Below, piece by piece: positions 53,388-61,780 of a stretch of 64,000 nt of DNA (position 1 is its first letter; the number at the start of each line of letters is the position of its first letter). The notes under the pieces are model-generated. The model saw only the letters and a program-made list of their open reading frames with translations, searched no databases and had not been told where the DNA came from. Position numbers and translations under genes: made by a program. Source of the stretch: Thermoprotei archaeon (GTDB lineage Archaea > Thermoproteota > Thermoprotei > Thermofilales > B15-G2); the NCBI GenBank assembly GCA_003649445.1, contig QMRV01000007.1:1-64000 (forward strand), written 5' to 3'.

Positions 53388-53767
53388 TTATTCTAGTATT
53401 TCCCATAGTACTCTTCCTTCACAGAGTTTTCCATGTCTCTCAGCAACATTTCACGAAAACTCTGCTTTACAGACACGTGAGTCGAGTGTACTTACTCCCT
53501 CGTTTAAAGGCTCACTGGAATATGTGCATAGAAACTAGTCATACCGTGAGTACCTGTCCACGCTCCTGTCACTATTGTAGTCCAGTTCGTGGGAGTATCG
53601 CAGGGAGGTGAAGGCAGTGCTTCTCCGAAAACACCTTCCTCAATTAGCTCGGCTGTCGCAGGCATTAATTCTTCTTTAACGTACTTTTCGATGAAAAACG
53701 ATAGTATGCAGTCCAATCCTATTAAAATAAGCTTCTTAGCTTTACTTACATCAGTATTAGGAAAACT
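53388..53767 (-). pseudogene. Type I phosphodiesterase/alkaline phosphatase superfamily remnant
   Basis: The first frame (53504-53767) has no standard start except an internal TTG and encodes KKLILIGLDCILSFFIEKYV and TPTNWTTIVTGAWTGTHGM, the N-terminal metal-binding and nucleophile region of the family. After HIP the frame shifts by one base (CCAGTGAG for CCAGGTGAG) and continues in the second frame as PLNEGVSTLDSRVCKAEF, a TGA at 53441 or nearby where the family has Trp, then NVAERHGKLCEGRVLWEILE and TAA. The rest of the gene (about 300 codons) is absent. It has lost its start, frame and 3' end. An intact relative lies at 56076-57074. Confidence 0.7.
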
Positions 53768-53825
53768 CTATACAAATGAGTACTTCTAAGCAAAGACAAT
53801 AAAAGCCGAAGATATCGCTTCCAGC

Positions 53826-55970
53826 TTACTTTTGCTCGAACTCTACGTGCCACTTAACTTTACCCGATGTGCTGCGCCTTAAAGTTACTACAAGCAGTTT
53901 TCCATCTACTCTCTGCTCGATTTCGGCACCTTGAGCTACTGCTTCTACACAATCATATTTTTCTCCATTCCAGTCGATTAAGAAGCGTATCTCGTAGGGG
54001 TCTCCTCCTACTACTAGACTTTCGCCTGTAATAGTTCTTCCTTCCTTATCCCACTCAAGGCTTACTACGTCAGGATATCCTTGGGTTATGTGGCGGTTCG
54101 TACCTATAAACAGCGGCAGGCGCTCCAGCGGACGTATACAGAAGACCTTACAGGACTCTGGTTTAAGCTCTACGACTAATTTCTCGCCTAGCTCTCCTAG
54201 AAGCTTTTTCTCCCAAACTTCGTAGACTATGTAGCGTCCTGGAGGCAGACTTAGCATCTCGGGAGTAATCTCGACTTTAGCAGGGTATTCTTTAAACCAT
54301 CTGAAAACCCCTACTACGTCCCAACGCCCCCACTTTGTAGCTACCTTTAGATCCCATATCTGAGGATATGGTCCCTCGGGATTTCGCGGAAACAGATCCA
54401 TTGGCCTTATAGGCTGCGGTGGAAGTATTCTCTTCAAAAGCTCTACTCTCTCAGGCGGCAGTTCAGGCATATTGTCGGAAACCATGAGAACTTGTCCGCT
54501 TAGCCCCAAGAGACTAGCCCAGGCTTTAGCCGCCTCGTAGTGTAGCGGAGGCCTCACCATTATTACGTCTGGGTCACAGTACCAGACAATGGTGTGCATC
54601 CAGTAGTTAGAAAACGTGGCTCTTAAAGCGTTAAGAAAACACACAGCACCCTCTTTAAGCTTAGCGGGAGAAACATCGGTTCCAGTTCTACAGGTGTCTC
54701 CGTAGCCCATTGCTCTCCACTGAGTAGCGCAGATCAGTATTACTCGCTTAGGTCCGACAACCCTCCTTATAGTCTCCAGGAGCCTTCTGTATACTTCATC
54801 AGGTGTCGGCGAGTAGTCGTGGAGACTTTTTCTGCACAGCGCGTACCATTGGTGCATTTCGCCTTGACCGTCGAGCTTAAAGTACTCTATACCCCACTCA
54901 TGAGCCATAACTCTCATAGTCTTCTCAATCCACTCAGACTTAACCTCAGGATTCGTGGGGTCTACGTATGGATAGTTGGCAAAACCTCTGAAAACTTCTC
55001 CGTCAGGCTTCCTAATGAACCAGTCTGGCTTTTCTTCCAGAAGCTTAGTGTCTACTTTCCCTACGGCTTGAGGTAATAGCCATATTCCGGGTTTAAGCCC
55101 CTTGCTCCTTATATACTGTGCTAGCCACTTACCGCCTCTTGGGAACTTCTTTTTATCCCAGTTGAGCCAAGTTTCACCCTGATAGCCGTCATCAAGTTGA
55201 ACATACTCTAAGCCGAAGGACTTGAGGTGCTCAGCGAGCCAGTCAGTGTTAGCTACCACTGCCTCCTCTGTTACTTCTTTGCCGAAATAGTACCAAGAAC
55301 ACCAGCCTGCAGGTGGGCGCGGGTGACAGCTCAGGTCATAGGGCTTGTAGTAGGGCATGCCGAGGTGCTCTGCCACGTAGTGCTCTATGACTTCACCGGC
55401 TATTATCTCCGGTATAACGCCGAACTGTGTCTTGATTTCTGCTTCGACTTCAAAAGACTTGCCATCAATTAGCGAGCGTATACGCAAACTGCCCCAAGAA
55501 CTAAGCCTCAGAACTCTGTCGTTCCATTTATCGAAGATAGAGTCGCATAGAAGACTATCAGCAGGCCCTAGCGCTGCCTGAACTACGTTTTCGTAGCGTC
55601 TAGGCTCAATACGACACAAGTAAGGCTCCTTCCCCCAGTAAACTTTCCCCCTAATTCTGAAAGTAAACGGCTTCCTTGGATAAAGACGAAAGGATATCCT
55701 CTTAGACCCACAGTGTACTTCCAGCAAGACGTCTGTAGGGCCTTCGCCGACAGGCTTGAGCCTAAGTATATGTATGCGCCAAGTCCCTGCACCTGTAGAC
55801 ACTTCATAAGGTTCGCCGAAAGGCTCTAAAGAAAATTCGACGTTTAGGTCTCTTGCAGACCCTTCAAGTCTTAATCCTTTGAGAACAACTTGATCACAAT
55901 ATAGACAGTCTACTGCACCATTTTTTAACGCTACATGCCAGTAACTCACTTTCCCACATAAATTGCTCAA
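53826..55970 (-). CDS. GH36-like alpha-galactosidase-type glycosidase
   Basis: A 714-residue protein. An N-terminal beta domain (about 1-215) is followed by the barrel. PPAGWCSWYYFGKEVTEEAV and YVQLDDGYQ are the GH36 opening. EYFKLDGQGE holds the nucleophile Asp and CRTGTDVSP the acid/base Asp. A C-terminal beta domain closes the chain. The family covers alpha-galactosidases and raffinose-type enzymes. There is no signal peptide, so it should act on imported oligosaccharides. It begins close to and divergent from the phosphatase-superfamily gene (about 100 bases). Confidence 0.88.
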   Translation of the reverse strand: MSNLCGKVSYWHVALKNGAVDCLYCDQVVLKGLRLEGSARDLNVEFSLEPFGEPYEVSTGAGTWRIHILRLKPVGEGPTDVLLEVHCGSKRISFRLYPRKPFTFRIRGKVYWGKEPYLCRIEPRRYENVVQAALGPADSLLCDSIFDKWNDRVLRLSSWGSLRIRSLIDGKSFEVEAEIKTQFGVIPEIIAGEVIEHYVAEHLGMPYYKPYDLSCHPRPPAGWCSWYYFGKEVTEEAVVANTDWLAEHLKSFGLEYVQLDDGYQGETWLNWDKKKFPRGGKWLAQYIRSKGLKPGIWLLPQAVGKVDTKLLEEKPDWFIRKPDGEVFRGFANYPYVDPTNPEVKSEWIEKTMRVMAHEWGIEYFKLDGQGEMHQWYALCRKSLHDYSPTPDEVYRRLLETIRRVVGPKRVILICATQWRAMGYGDTCRTGTDVSPAKLKEGAVCFLNALRATFSNYWMHTIVWYCDPDVIMVRPPLHYEAAKAWASLLGLSGQVLMVSDNMPELPPERVELLKRILPPQPIRPMDLFPRNPEGPYPQIWDLKVATKWGRWDVVGVFRWFKEYPAKVEITPEMLSLPPGRYIVYEVWEKKLLGELGEKLVVELKPESCKVFCIRPLERLPLFIGTNRHITQGYPDVVSLEWDKEGRTITGESLVVGGDPYEIRFLIDWNGEKYDCVEAVAQGAEIEQRVDGKLLVVTLRRSTSGKVKWHVEFEQK

Positions 55971-56075
55971 TTAATTGTGATAAAAGACTTTTGCAGTCAG
56001 AGTTCATTTCTCACAATAATAGTTGAGCTTGAAAGCGATGAAAGTTTTTTATAGTTAATTTACTCCGCATTCAAC

Positions 56076-57074
56076 ATGACAAAAGCACCCAAAGTTAGGG
56101 TACTTTACTTAGTTATAGACCAATTAGCAGGACACTGGGAAGAACATGTGAAACTCGAAGGATCAGACTTTCCGCCAGTGAACGTTAAAGGCTACCATGA
56201 AAAAGGCCTGATTCCGAACTTCTCTTATCTTATAGAAAACGGACTATGGGTTAAGAGGCCGTGGAATAGAGGGCGCTGTGACACGCCCCATGGAATGAAG
56301 TACCTGGCTACAGGGTCTTATAGTGAAAAAGGGTGTTATACTCCAAATAAGCCATGGTTTCTCGAAGCCGAGAAAGAGACAGCCTTTTTTGAATATATCA
56401 AGAAATATTACCGAGAGAAAATTAATGTAGGTGTCTTCAGCTGTAGTCCTTGGCTAATTAAAGGTTACTTCTACACACCTGATTCCATCCACGGCCTTGT
56501 ATCCGGATACTCGGATGAAATAATGCTCAAAGAGCTTGTATTTCCCTGGATGGAAGATACAGTACCTGAGTGGAATTTAGTACACGTCTACTTACCTGGC
56601 ATGGACTCTATATCTAACTGTCCTTCATATGGAGGTGAGTGCTCAGACCCTCGCTCATCCAAGCACTCCTACATGCTTTTTTTAGATCGCCTAGTAGGAG
56701 AAATAATAAAGTTTCTGAAAGATAAAGGGTTTTGGGAAGAAACCTACTTCATAATTGCATCAGACCACGGATACCACTTAGGCTGTTCAGTTGCCCGCAA
56801 AAGGGGAGTTAAGACCAATAATTGGTGCTGTGACCACCCACCGCCCTGGGACTGCGAGGTATGGAATTTTAAGGAAGATAGACCTACTGGAATATACTCT
56901 GGTGGCCCTAGGCGAACTACTATTATAGTCTCAGGCGGCGCCTTAGAAGAAAAATACAGAGGAAAGGTAATAGAGGAAGCGGAAATAATCGATGTAATTC
57001 CCACCATAGCGGATATTCTCAAAGTGCCGTACGAGTGCCAGGGCAGGAGCCTCTTCAAATATAAAATGCATTAG
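56076..57074 (+). CDS. Alkaline phosphatase-superfamily hydrolase (phosphodiesterase/sulfatase-like)
   Basis: A 332-residue protein. VLYLVIDQLAGHWE gives the first metal Asp, RGRCDTPHGMKYLATG the nucleophile region (Thr of DTPH or nearby), PGMDSISNCPS, FIIASDHGYHLG the second metal site (DHG) and IIDVIPTIADILKVPY the conserved end. The family includes phosphodiesterases, sulfatases and phosphoglycerate mutases. It is short for a sulfatase and has no sulfatase C-x-P-x-R. It is divergent from the GH36-like gene and could remove a phosphate or sulfate group from glycans. Confidence 0.75.
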   Translation: MTKAPKVRVLYLVIDQLAGHWEEHVKLEGSDFPPVNVKGYHEKGLIPNFSYLIENGLWVKRPWNRGRCDTPHGMKYLATGSYSEKGCYTPNKPWFLEAEKETAFFEYIKKYYREKINVGVFSCSPWLIKGYFYTPDSIHGLVSGYSDEIMLKELVFPWMEDTVPEWNLVHVYLPGMDSISNCPSYGGECSDPRSSKHSYMLFLDRLVGEIIKFLKDKGFWEETYFIIASDHGYHLGCSVARKRGVKTNNWCCDHPPPWDCEVWNFKEDRPTGIYSGGPRRTTIIVSGGALEEKYRGKVIEEAEIIDVIPTIADILKVPYECQGRSLFKYKMH

Positions 57075-57197
57075 TATTTCATTTTACTCAAGAAAAATAA
57101 GCTCACTACAGCTGTTGAAGCAATTATCTAATTGCTTTAAAGTTTTAGTTAAGACCCTCAGCTAACTTTTTAAAGGTATTTACTGAGCTAACATAGG

Positions 57198-58148
57198 CTA
57201 AAGTTCTCTACAGAGTTTAACTTGATTTTTCTTTAAAACAATGTTTTGCTCGCTTACGCCGGCGAGCCTAAGTAGCTCTATGGCATTAGCTAGTCTACCA
57301 ACTCTCTTCAGCTCTCCGGGAACATGGGCATCTGTTCCCAAGGAAACTTTTACACCATACTCTCCTATCATCTTGAAGAGTTCTATGAGCTCTGACCAGC
57401 TATTACTGTCGTCTTTACAGCACACATACTCGTTGTCGACTCTATATTTCACGGGAAGAAAACCATTGTTGACTTCCCATGCTACTCCATTTCTCTTCGC
57501 CTCCAAGAATATTTCTTGCGCAATATCCGGCGGCAGTAAGTCTTCAATTCTATTAATACGCCACTCTTCCCCAGGCCTCAGCTTAATGAAAAACTTTTTC
57601 ATAACTACGATAGGCCACTGAACGGGATGAGCGTAAATGCTGACATACGGGTTCTGCATTAAGGAAAGAGTTGCTTCCTGCCAGTCGGCGATAAGGTCTT
57701 CGAATTTGAATTTCTTGAGAAAAGTCTGGTATGATGGATTGCCTTTAATATCTCCTACGCTTACTTTTCTCTTCATTTCGCGGGAAAGGCAGCTCCCGCC
57801 AGCTGGAATATGGTGCATTCCGACGAGAAGAAAATCAAGTATCTTGGCTTCCTTGGGCTTGATATCGAGTTCACCGTCCACGGTAAGAATACTAGCCTCT
57901 ATTCCTAAAAGAACTTCGACTCCAGGAAACTTCTTTTCTATAGCCTCGATTTCCTTCCTTATTTTACTGCAGTAGTTTTCAATGCTTTTGTAGTGTAGAA
58001 GAGCACTTCCATAGTGTTCTACAATACCTACAAGCCTAACATTCCGCTCTAAAGCAACTTTTACTACATCTTCTACACTACAGCTTCTGTAAGGAGGAAA
58101 ATCCTCATGCATGTGAATATGAAGATCAGCTAAGTACTTCAGCTGCAT
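57198..58148 (-). CDS. PHP-domain metal-dependent phosphoesterase
   Basis: A 316-residue protein. LADLHIHMHEDFPPY is the PHP metal opening (HxH), VGIVEHYG, LLGIEASI, VGMHHIP, IYAHPVQWP and SLGTDAHVPG supply the remaining His, Glu and Asp ligands in order. It resembles histidinol-phosphate phosphatases and related enzymes. The usual histidine-biosynthesis neighbours are not present, so another phosphoester is possible. It is a single gene on the minus strand. Confidence 0.82.
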   Translation of the reverse strand: MQLKYLADLHIHMHEDFPPYRSCSVEDVVKVALERNVRLVGIVEHYGSALLHYKSIENYCSKIRKEIEAIEKKFPGVEVLLGIEASILTVDGELDIKPKEAKILDFLLVGMHHIPAGGSCLSREMKRKVSVGDIKGNPSYQTFLKKFKFEDLIADWQEATLSLMQNPYVSIYAHPVQWPIVVMKKFFIKLRPGEEWRINRIEDLLPPDIAQEIFLEAKRNGVAWEVNNGFLPVKYRVDNEYVCCKDDSNSWSELIELFKMIGEYGVKVSLGTDAHVPGELKRVGRLANAIELLRLAGVSEQNIVLKKNQVKLCREL

Positions 58149-58311
58149 TCAGAAGTATTTCGCTCAATCTTCTTTTATATTGATTTCGCGAAATCATCGA
58201 CTTTAAACTATAGTAAGCTCTATCTCATTAAATATCCTCAGGAAATCTATACTGCGTCTTTTATAGCCTTGCCTAACAACTCGACCGAGAAGTATCTGCT
58301 TACTCCCTTGA

Positions 58312-59505
58312 TTATACAGGCTTTTTGTACGCGAAAAAGAAAAGAATCCCTCTTAGAGCCTCTATAAAGTATTTGAATGCTTTGAAAGGACTTTTATAAG
58401 GATTAAAATAGCCGTGAACCATGCCAGCAGGACCTGGTTTAATAGACATATAATAGAAGTGATCAGACATAAGAAGCATGCGCCACAGCTTGTCGCATCT
58501 ATTTTCCTCAAATACTTGTCTCGCCTTCATGAGGTCTTCGAATGAAATTTTCTGCATTTCGTTTCCGAGCCAGGCAGACTCGTCTTTCTCCCTATCAGCC
58601 CATGAAACCACATCCTTGAAGGAGAGCTCGTCAACAGGCTCAAAGTATTCTAATACCTCACTTGGATGAAGTAGCTCTACACCTTTTTTCTCAAGCTCTC
58701 TTGGAAGCCACTTTAGAAAATTCAAAATACCTGTCTCCTTGGAAAAATGTTCCCCGAAAGTCTCCATATCGAAGCCTATGACTACGAAATCCCCAGAGAG
58801 ATTTTTTACCCAAGTAGTGTACTTTTCTGCTGTAAGGGGGTATTCACGCCAGAACTTATCGCTGAATCTGAACCCTATGTCGTCTGAGAGCCAGTAGTGC
58901 CTCAAGAGAAACTTCAAATTAGTTTTAGGCGCAGAGTAAAGAAAAGTAGTGTTTCTCCAGCCTAGAATTCTCTCAACACCCTCAGTTATAATCGCACTAA
59001 AGCCTAAGTCCTCCAGTAGATTAGCTAGAGAGTCTGCATAGAGCCCCTCGGTGTTAAACGCTATCTTAGGCTCCACACCAAAGATTTTCTTGATAATCCT
59101 GCATGAATCCTCTAGTTCTCTGCAAAACACGTATTCTCCAGCAAACATTGCCAAGGAGTGATGATAAGGCTCACACAAGAACTCTATTAGACCTTTAGAG
59201 GAAGCCCTCTTTAGAGCATTGACGACTTTCGGTTTATACCTTCCTAAAAACTCCAAAAGGATGCCTGATAAGGACAAAGCTATCTTCATTTCCTCTTCGA
59301 CTATTACGTCCAGCGTTGGCAAGTAACAGTTATTGGCTACACGGTCAAGAATCTCTTTGTCAAGCTTCTCGTCGAATATCGAACTAATTAGAGAGCCTTC
59401 TCTTATGTTTTTACGCTCTACTAGACTCAGCAAATTTTTGAAAACTTCTTCACTAATCCTTCTCGGCTGGTGCATTTCCATAAATATAGTTAAATACCGA
59501 ACCAT
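58312..59505 (-). CDS. GH57 alpha-amylase-type enzyme
   Basis: A 397-residue protein. LTIFMEMHQPRRI is the GH57 opening (FEMHQP), FLCEPYHHSLA motif II, KIAFNTEGLYADSLA holds the nucleophile Glu (motif III) and VVIGFDMETFGEHF the acid/base Asp (motif IV). The C-terminal helical part ends in FFFAYKKPV. GH57 alpha-amylases act on glycogen or maltodextrins. It lies downstream of the glycosyltransferase genes, and together with them forms a glycogen cluster comparable with the one in methanogens. Confidence 0.93.
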   Translation of the reverse strand: MVRYLTIFMEMHQPRRISEEVFKNLLSLVERKNIREGSLISSIFDEKLDKEILDRVANNCYLPTLDVIVEEEMKIALSLSGILLEFLGRYKPKVVNALKRASSKGLIEFLCEPYHHSLAMFAGEYVFCRELEDSCRIIKKIFGVEPKIAFNTEGLYADSLANLLEDLGFSAIITEGVERILGWRNTTFLYSAPKTNLKFLLRHYWLSDDIGFRFSDKFWREYPLTAEKYTTWVKNLSGDFVVIGFDMETFGEHFSKETGILNFLKWLPRELEKKGVELLHPSEVLEYFEPVDELSFKDVVSWADREKDESAWLGNEMQKISFEDLMKARQVFEENRCDKLWRMLLMSDHFYYMSIKPGPAGMVHGYFNPYKSPFKAFKYFIEALRGILFFFAYKKPV

Positions 59506-59646
59506 TTACATCACAATCAGATATTTAATTTTTACTCGCAACTAAACTAATAATCTTATCGCTCAAAGACATTCATGGTCGGAAACAGAATACAGAGCGT
59601 AGAGCTTTGAGCTACAGTAATAGATGTGTCCTATGGATCAACCTTA

Positions 59647-60864
59647 CTAGGATAATGCCTTTACTTCCCAAAGGTGTTTCCAGTCCCTCTTGCTGACCTC
59701 CTTCAATACAGACCTGTATATCCCTAAAGTAAAACGAGCTATTTTATCCCATGTGTAAAGATTTCTTATCTTCTTCCTAGCGTTGACGCTCATACTGTTT
59801 CTCAAGTCAACATTATCAAGAAGCTGAGCTATTCTTTCAGCTATTTCACAAGGATTTAGAAAGACCTTAAAACCCTCAACTCCGTGTTCTACTACCTCAT
59901 TTGGTCCTCCGTAGTTTGGTACAATAACCGGTAAGCCGCAGGCCATTGCCTCGAGAACAGCTATTCCGAAGGGCTCATATCTGCTAGGAAAAACGCCTAC
60001 GTAAGACACTTTCATTAGTGAAAAAAGCTCGTTATCATCTATTCGCCCAGTGAAATATACCTTATTCTCTAATCCGTACTTGTAAACCATCGATATCAAA
60101 TACTCTCTCATAGGTCCATCTCCCGCGATTACCAGCTTTATGTCATCCCTCTTAGACTTGTTCACCAAGATATTGAAAGCCTCAATTAAGAGATCAAGAC
60201 CTTTTTCGTAAACGAGGCGTCCAACAAACATAATTATTTTCTCATGAGGAAGAGCGTACTTCTCCTTAAAGCCTGAACCAGGACTCGATGTCTCGATATC
60301 CTCCAGCTCAATAGCGTTAGGTATCTTAATGATTTTTTCAGGAAGCAGCATGAATACCCTGCTCACTTCTCTCATCATGTAGTCGCTGCAGACTATCACT
60401 TTCCATGCCTCATAAGTTACCCGCCACTCCCAGTCGTGAATAATCTTCTGGTCTTCAGTCCATATTCCGCCTCTACGTCCAATCTCTGTAGAGTGAATTG
60501 TCGCTATAAGGGGTACCTTTAAGACATGTTTTAGAGTTATTCCGGTATATGCAGTTAACCAGTCATGTACGTGTATTATGTCAGGTTTACCCTCTTTTTT
60601 TGATAAGTCAATAGCCTTAGTTAACATTAAGTAATTGAAGTTTAAGACCCATGTAATGAAATTAGAAGATCGTAGAGTAAATGGATTGACTCTATAAACT
60701 TTTACACCATCTATAACTTCTTCGCTTACCTCCCCCAGACTAGTAGTGATTACACTGATATCTGCTCCAAGCCTCGCCAAGTACTTAGTTAAGTAGTATA
60801 CGTGTCTTCCGAGCCCACCTACGATGCTGGGAGGATACTCCCAAGAAAAATGCAGAACCTTCAT
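59647..60864 (-). CDS. Glycosyltransferase (GT4/GT5, glycogen synthase-like)
   Basis: A 405-residue GT-B enzyme. The N-terminal domain has HFSWEYPPSIVGGLGRHVYY, a motif shared by archaeal glycogen synthases, and HVHDWLTAYTGI. The C-terminal domain has IIMFVGRLVYEKGLDLLIEA, VIAGDGPMREYL and the donor-site FPSRYEPFGIAVLEAMACGLP. It probably adds glucose from an NDP-sugar to an alpha-1,4-glucan. It overlaps the shorter glycosyltransferase gene by 4 bases. Placement between two GH57 genes and a phosphorylase supports a glycogen role. Confidence 0.88.
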   Translation of the reverse strand: MKVLHFSWEYPPSIVGGLGRHVYYLTKYLARLGADISVITTSLGEVSEEVIDGVKVYRVNPFTLRSSNFITWVLNFNYLMLTKAIDLSKKEGKPDIIHVHDWLTAYTGITLKHVLKVPLIATIHSTEIGRRGGIWTEDQKIIHDWEWRVTYEAWKVIVCSDYMMREVSRVFMLLPEKIIKIPNAIELEDIETSSPGSGFKEKYALPHEKIIMFVGRLVYEKGLDLLIEAFNILVNKSKRDDIKLVIAGDGPMREYLISMVYKYGLENKVYFTGRIDDNELFSLMKVSYVGVFPSRYEPFGIAVLEAMACGLPVIVPNYGGPNEVVEHGVEGFKVFLNPCEIAERIAQLLDNVDLRNSMSVNARKKIRNLYTWDKIARFTLGIYRSVLKEVSKRDWKHLWEVKALS

Positions 60865-61445
60865 GTAGTAGCACCTACAATCTTAAGGTAGAGTTTTTGA
60901 ACGTCTTTGACGGCATTGCATTTAATCACTTTTTCACCGAAGCATTTATATAAATCATTAGAGAGGTCTTCATGATGACATAAGATATAATCGGCTTCTT
61001 CCAGCAAGCAATTTTCAATACTCTCAATGACAAAGCTCAGCATATTATCCATGCTCGACCTTGTACGCTCCAAAGAGTATATACTTAGAACGAAAGGGTT
61101 TCTGAAGGCTCTAGCTAAGACTAAAGCTATCATTCCTCCGATCCACTCGTGGCCGTGAACAACTGTGAAACCGCTATAGGGTAAAAGGTATGGAAGCTTA
61201 ATTAATGCTTCGTAAACGAGTTCATGAGAATATACTATGAAATTTTTCCTCAAATATCCGGTGTCGCGAAACATGTATACTTCAATGCCATTATCCGTAT
61301 ACTTCTTATTCTCGGGACCTGGGTGAACGACAGCTAATTTGCAGAAATCCCGTAGACTCCTAACAAGCTCCTGGACTTTCCACGCTAGTTGACCGATTAT
61401 TCGGTAAGGAGGGTACTCCCAGGAAACATGCAGAGCAGTTATCAT
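60861..61445 (-). CDS. Stand-alone N-terminal half of a GT-B glycosyltransferase
   Basis: A protein of about 194 residues that matches only the acceptor half of the neighbouring glycosyltransferase: ITALHVSWEYPPYRIIGQLA, CKLAVVHPGPE, FTVVHGHEWIGGMIALVLAR and EEADYILCHHEDLSNDLY. The donor-binding C-terminal domain is absent and the frame ends cleanly, overlapping the next start by 4 bases. The GGLG motif of the paralogue is replaced by IIGQ. ATG 61445 gives an N-terminus aligned with the paralogue and avoids overlap with the HTH gene. It may be a regulatory partner of the full-length enzyme. Confidence 0.75.
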   Translation of the reverse strand: MITALHVSWEYPPYRIIGQLAWKVQELVRSLRDFCKLAVVHPGPENKKYTDNGIEVYMFRDTGYLRKNFIVYSHELVYEALIKLPYLLPYSGFTVVHGHEWIGGMIALVLARAFRNPFVLSIYSLERTRSSMDNMLSFVIESIENCLLEEADYILCHHEDLSNDLYKCFGEKVIKCNAVKDVQKLYLKIVGATT

Positions 61446-61455
61446 AGTAATCCCT

Positions 61456-61692
61456 TTAGCAGAAGACACTACTTAACTTGAAAATGGCGCGTCTAGTTAA
61501 GTACACTCTCTCGTTTTCAGTGATAACATAGCCTAAAGAACTCAGTTCTTCCAATAGTTGTTTAAGTTCGTCTTTAAGTAAACCCGTAAATTTGGATAGA
61601 GATGTAAGTGAAACTGCTTTATCTTTATTGACAGCGGATAATGAAAACAAGACGTTAAGAATCATCATTACCCGCGACTCAAAACTTCCCAT
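61456..61692 (-). CDS. Small winged-helix protein
   Basis: A 78-residue protein. LNVLFSLSAVNKDKAVSLTS, then LSKFTGLLKDELKQLLEELSS and GYVITENERVYLTRRAI, has the helix-helix-strand plan of a winged helix. It is the first gene of the unit with the glycosyltransferases and is divergent from the GH57-phosphorylase unit. It could regulate both. The intergenic region is 88 bases long. Confidence 0.65.
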   Translation of the reverse strand: MGSFESRVMMILNVLFSLSAVNKDKAVSLTSLSKFTGLLKDELKQLLEELSSLGYVITENERVYLTRRAIFKLSSVFC

Positions 61693-61780
61693 GTCTAGAC
61701 ACCAAATATACTTCGCTTATTTAAATAAAATTTATTTACATATAAAGTTTTATATTTTGTGCATACCACTGGTGATTTCA

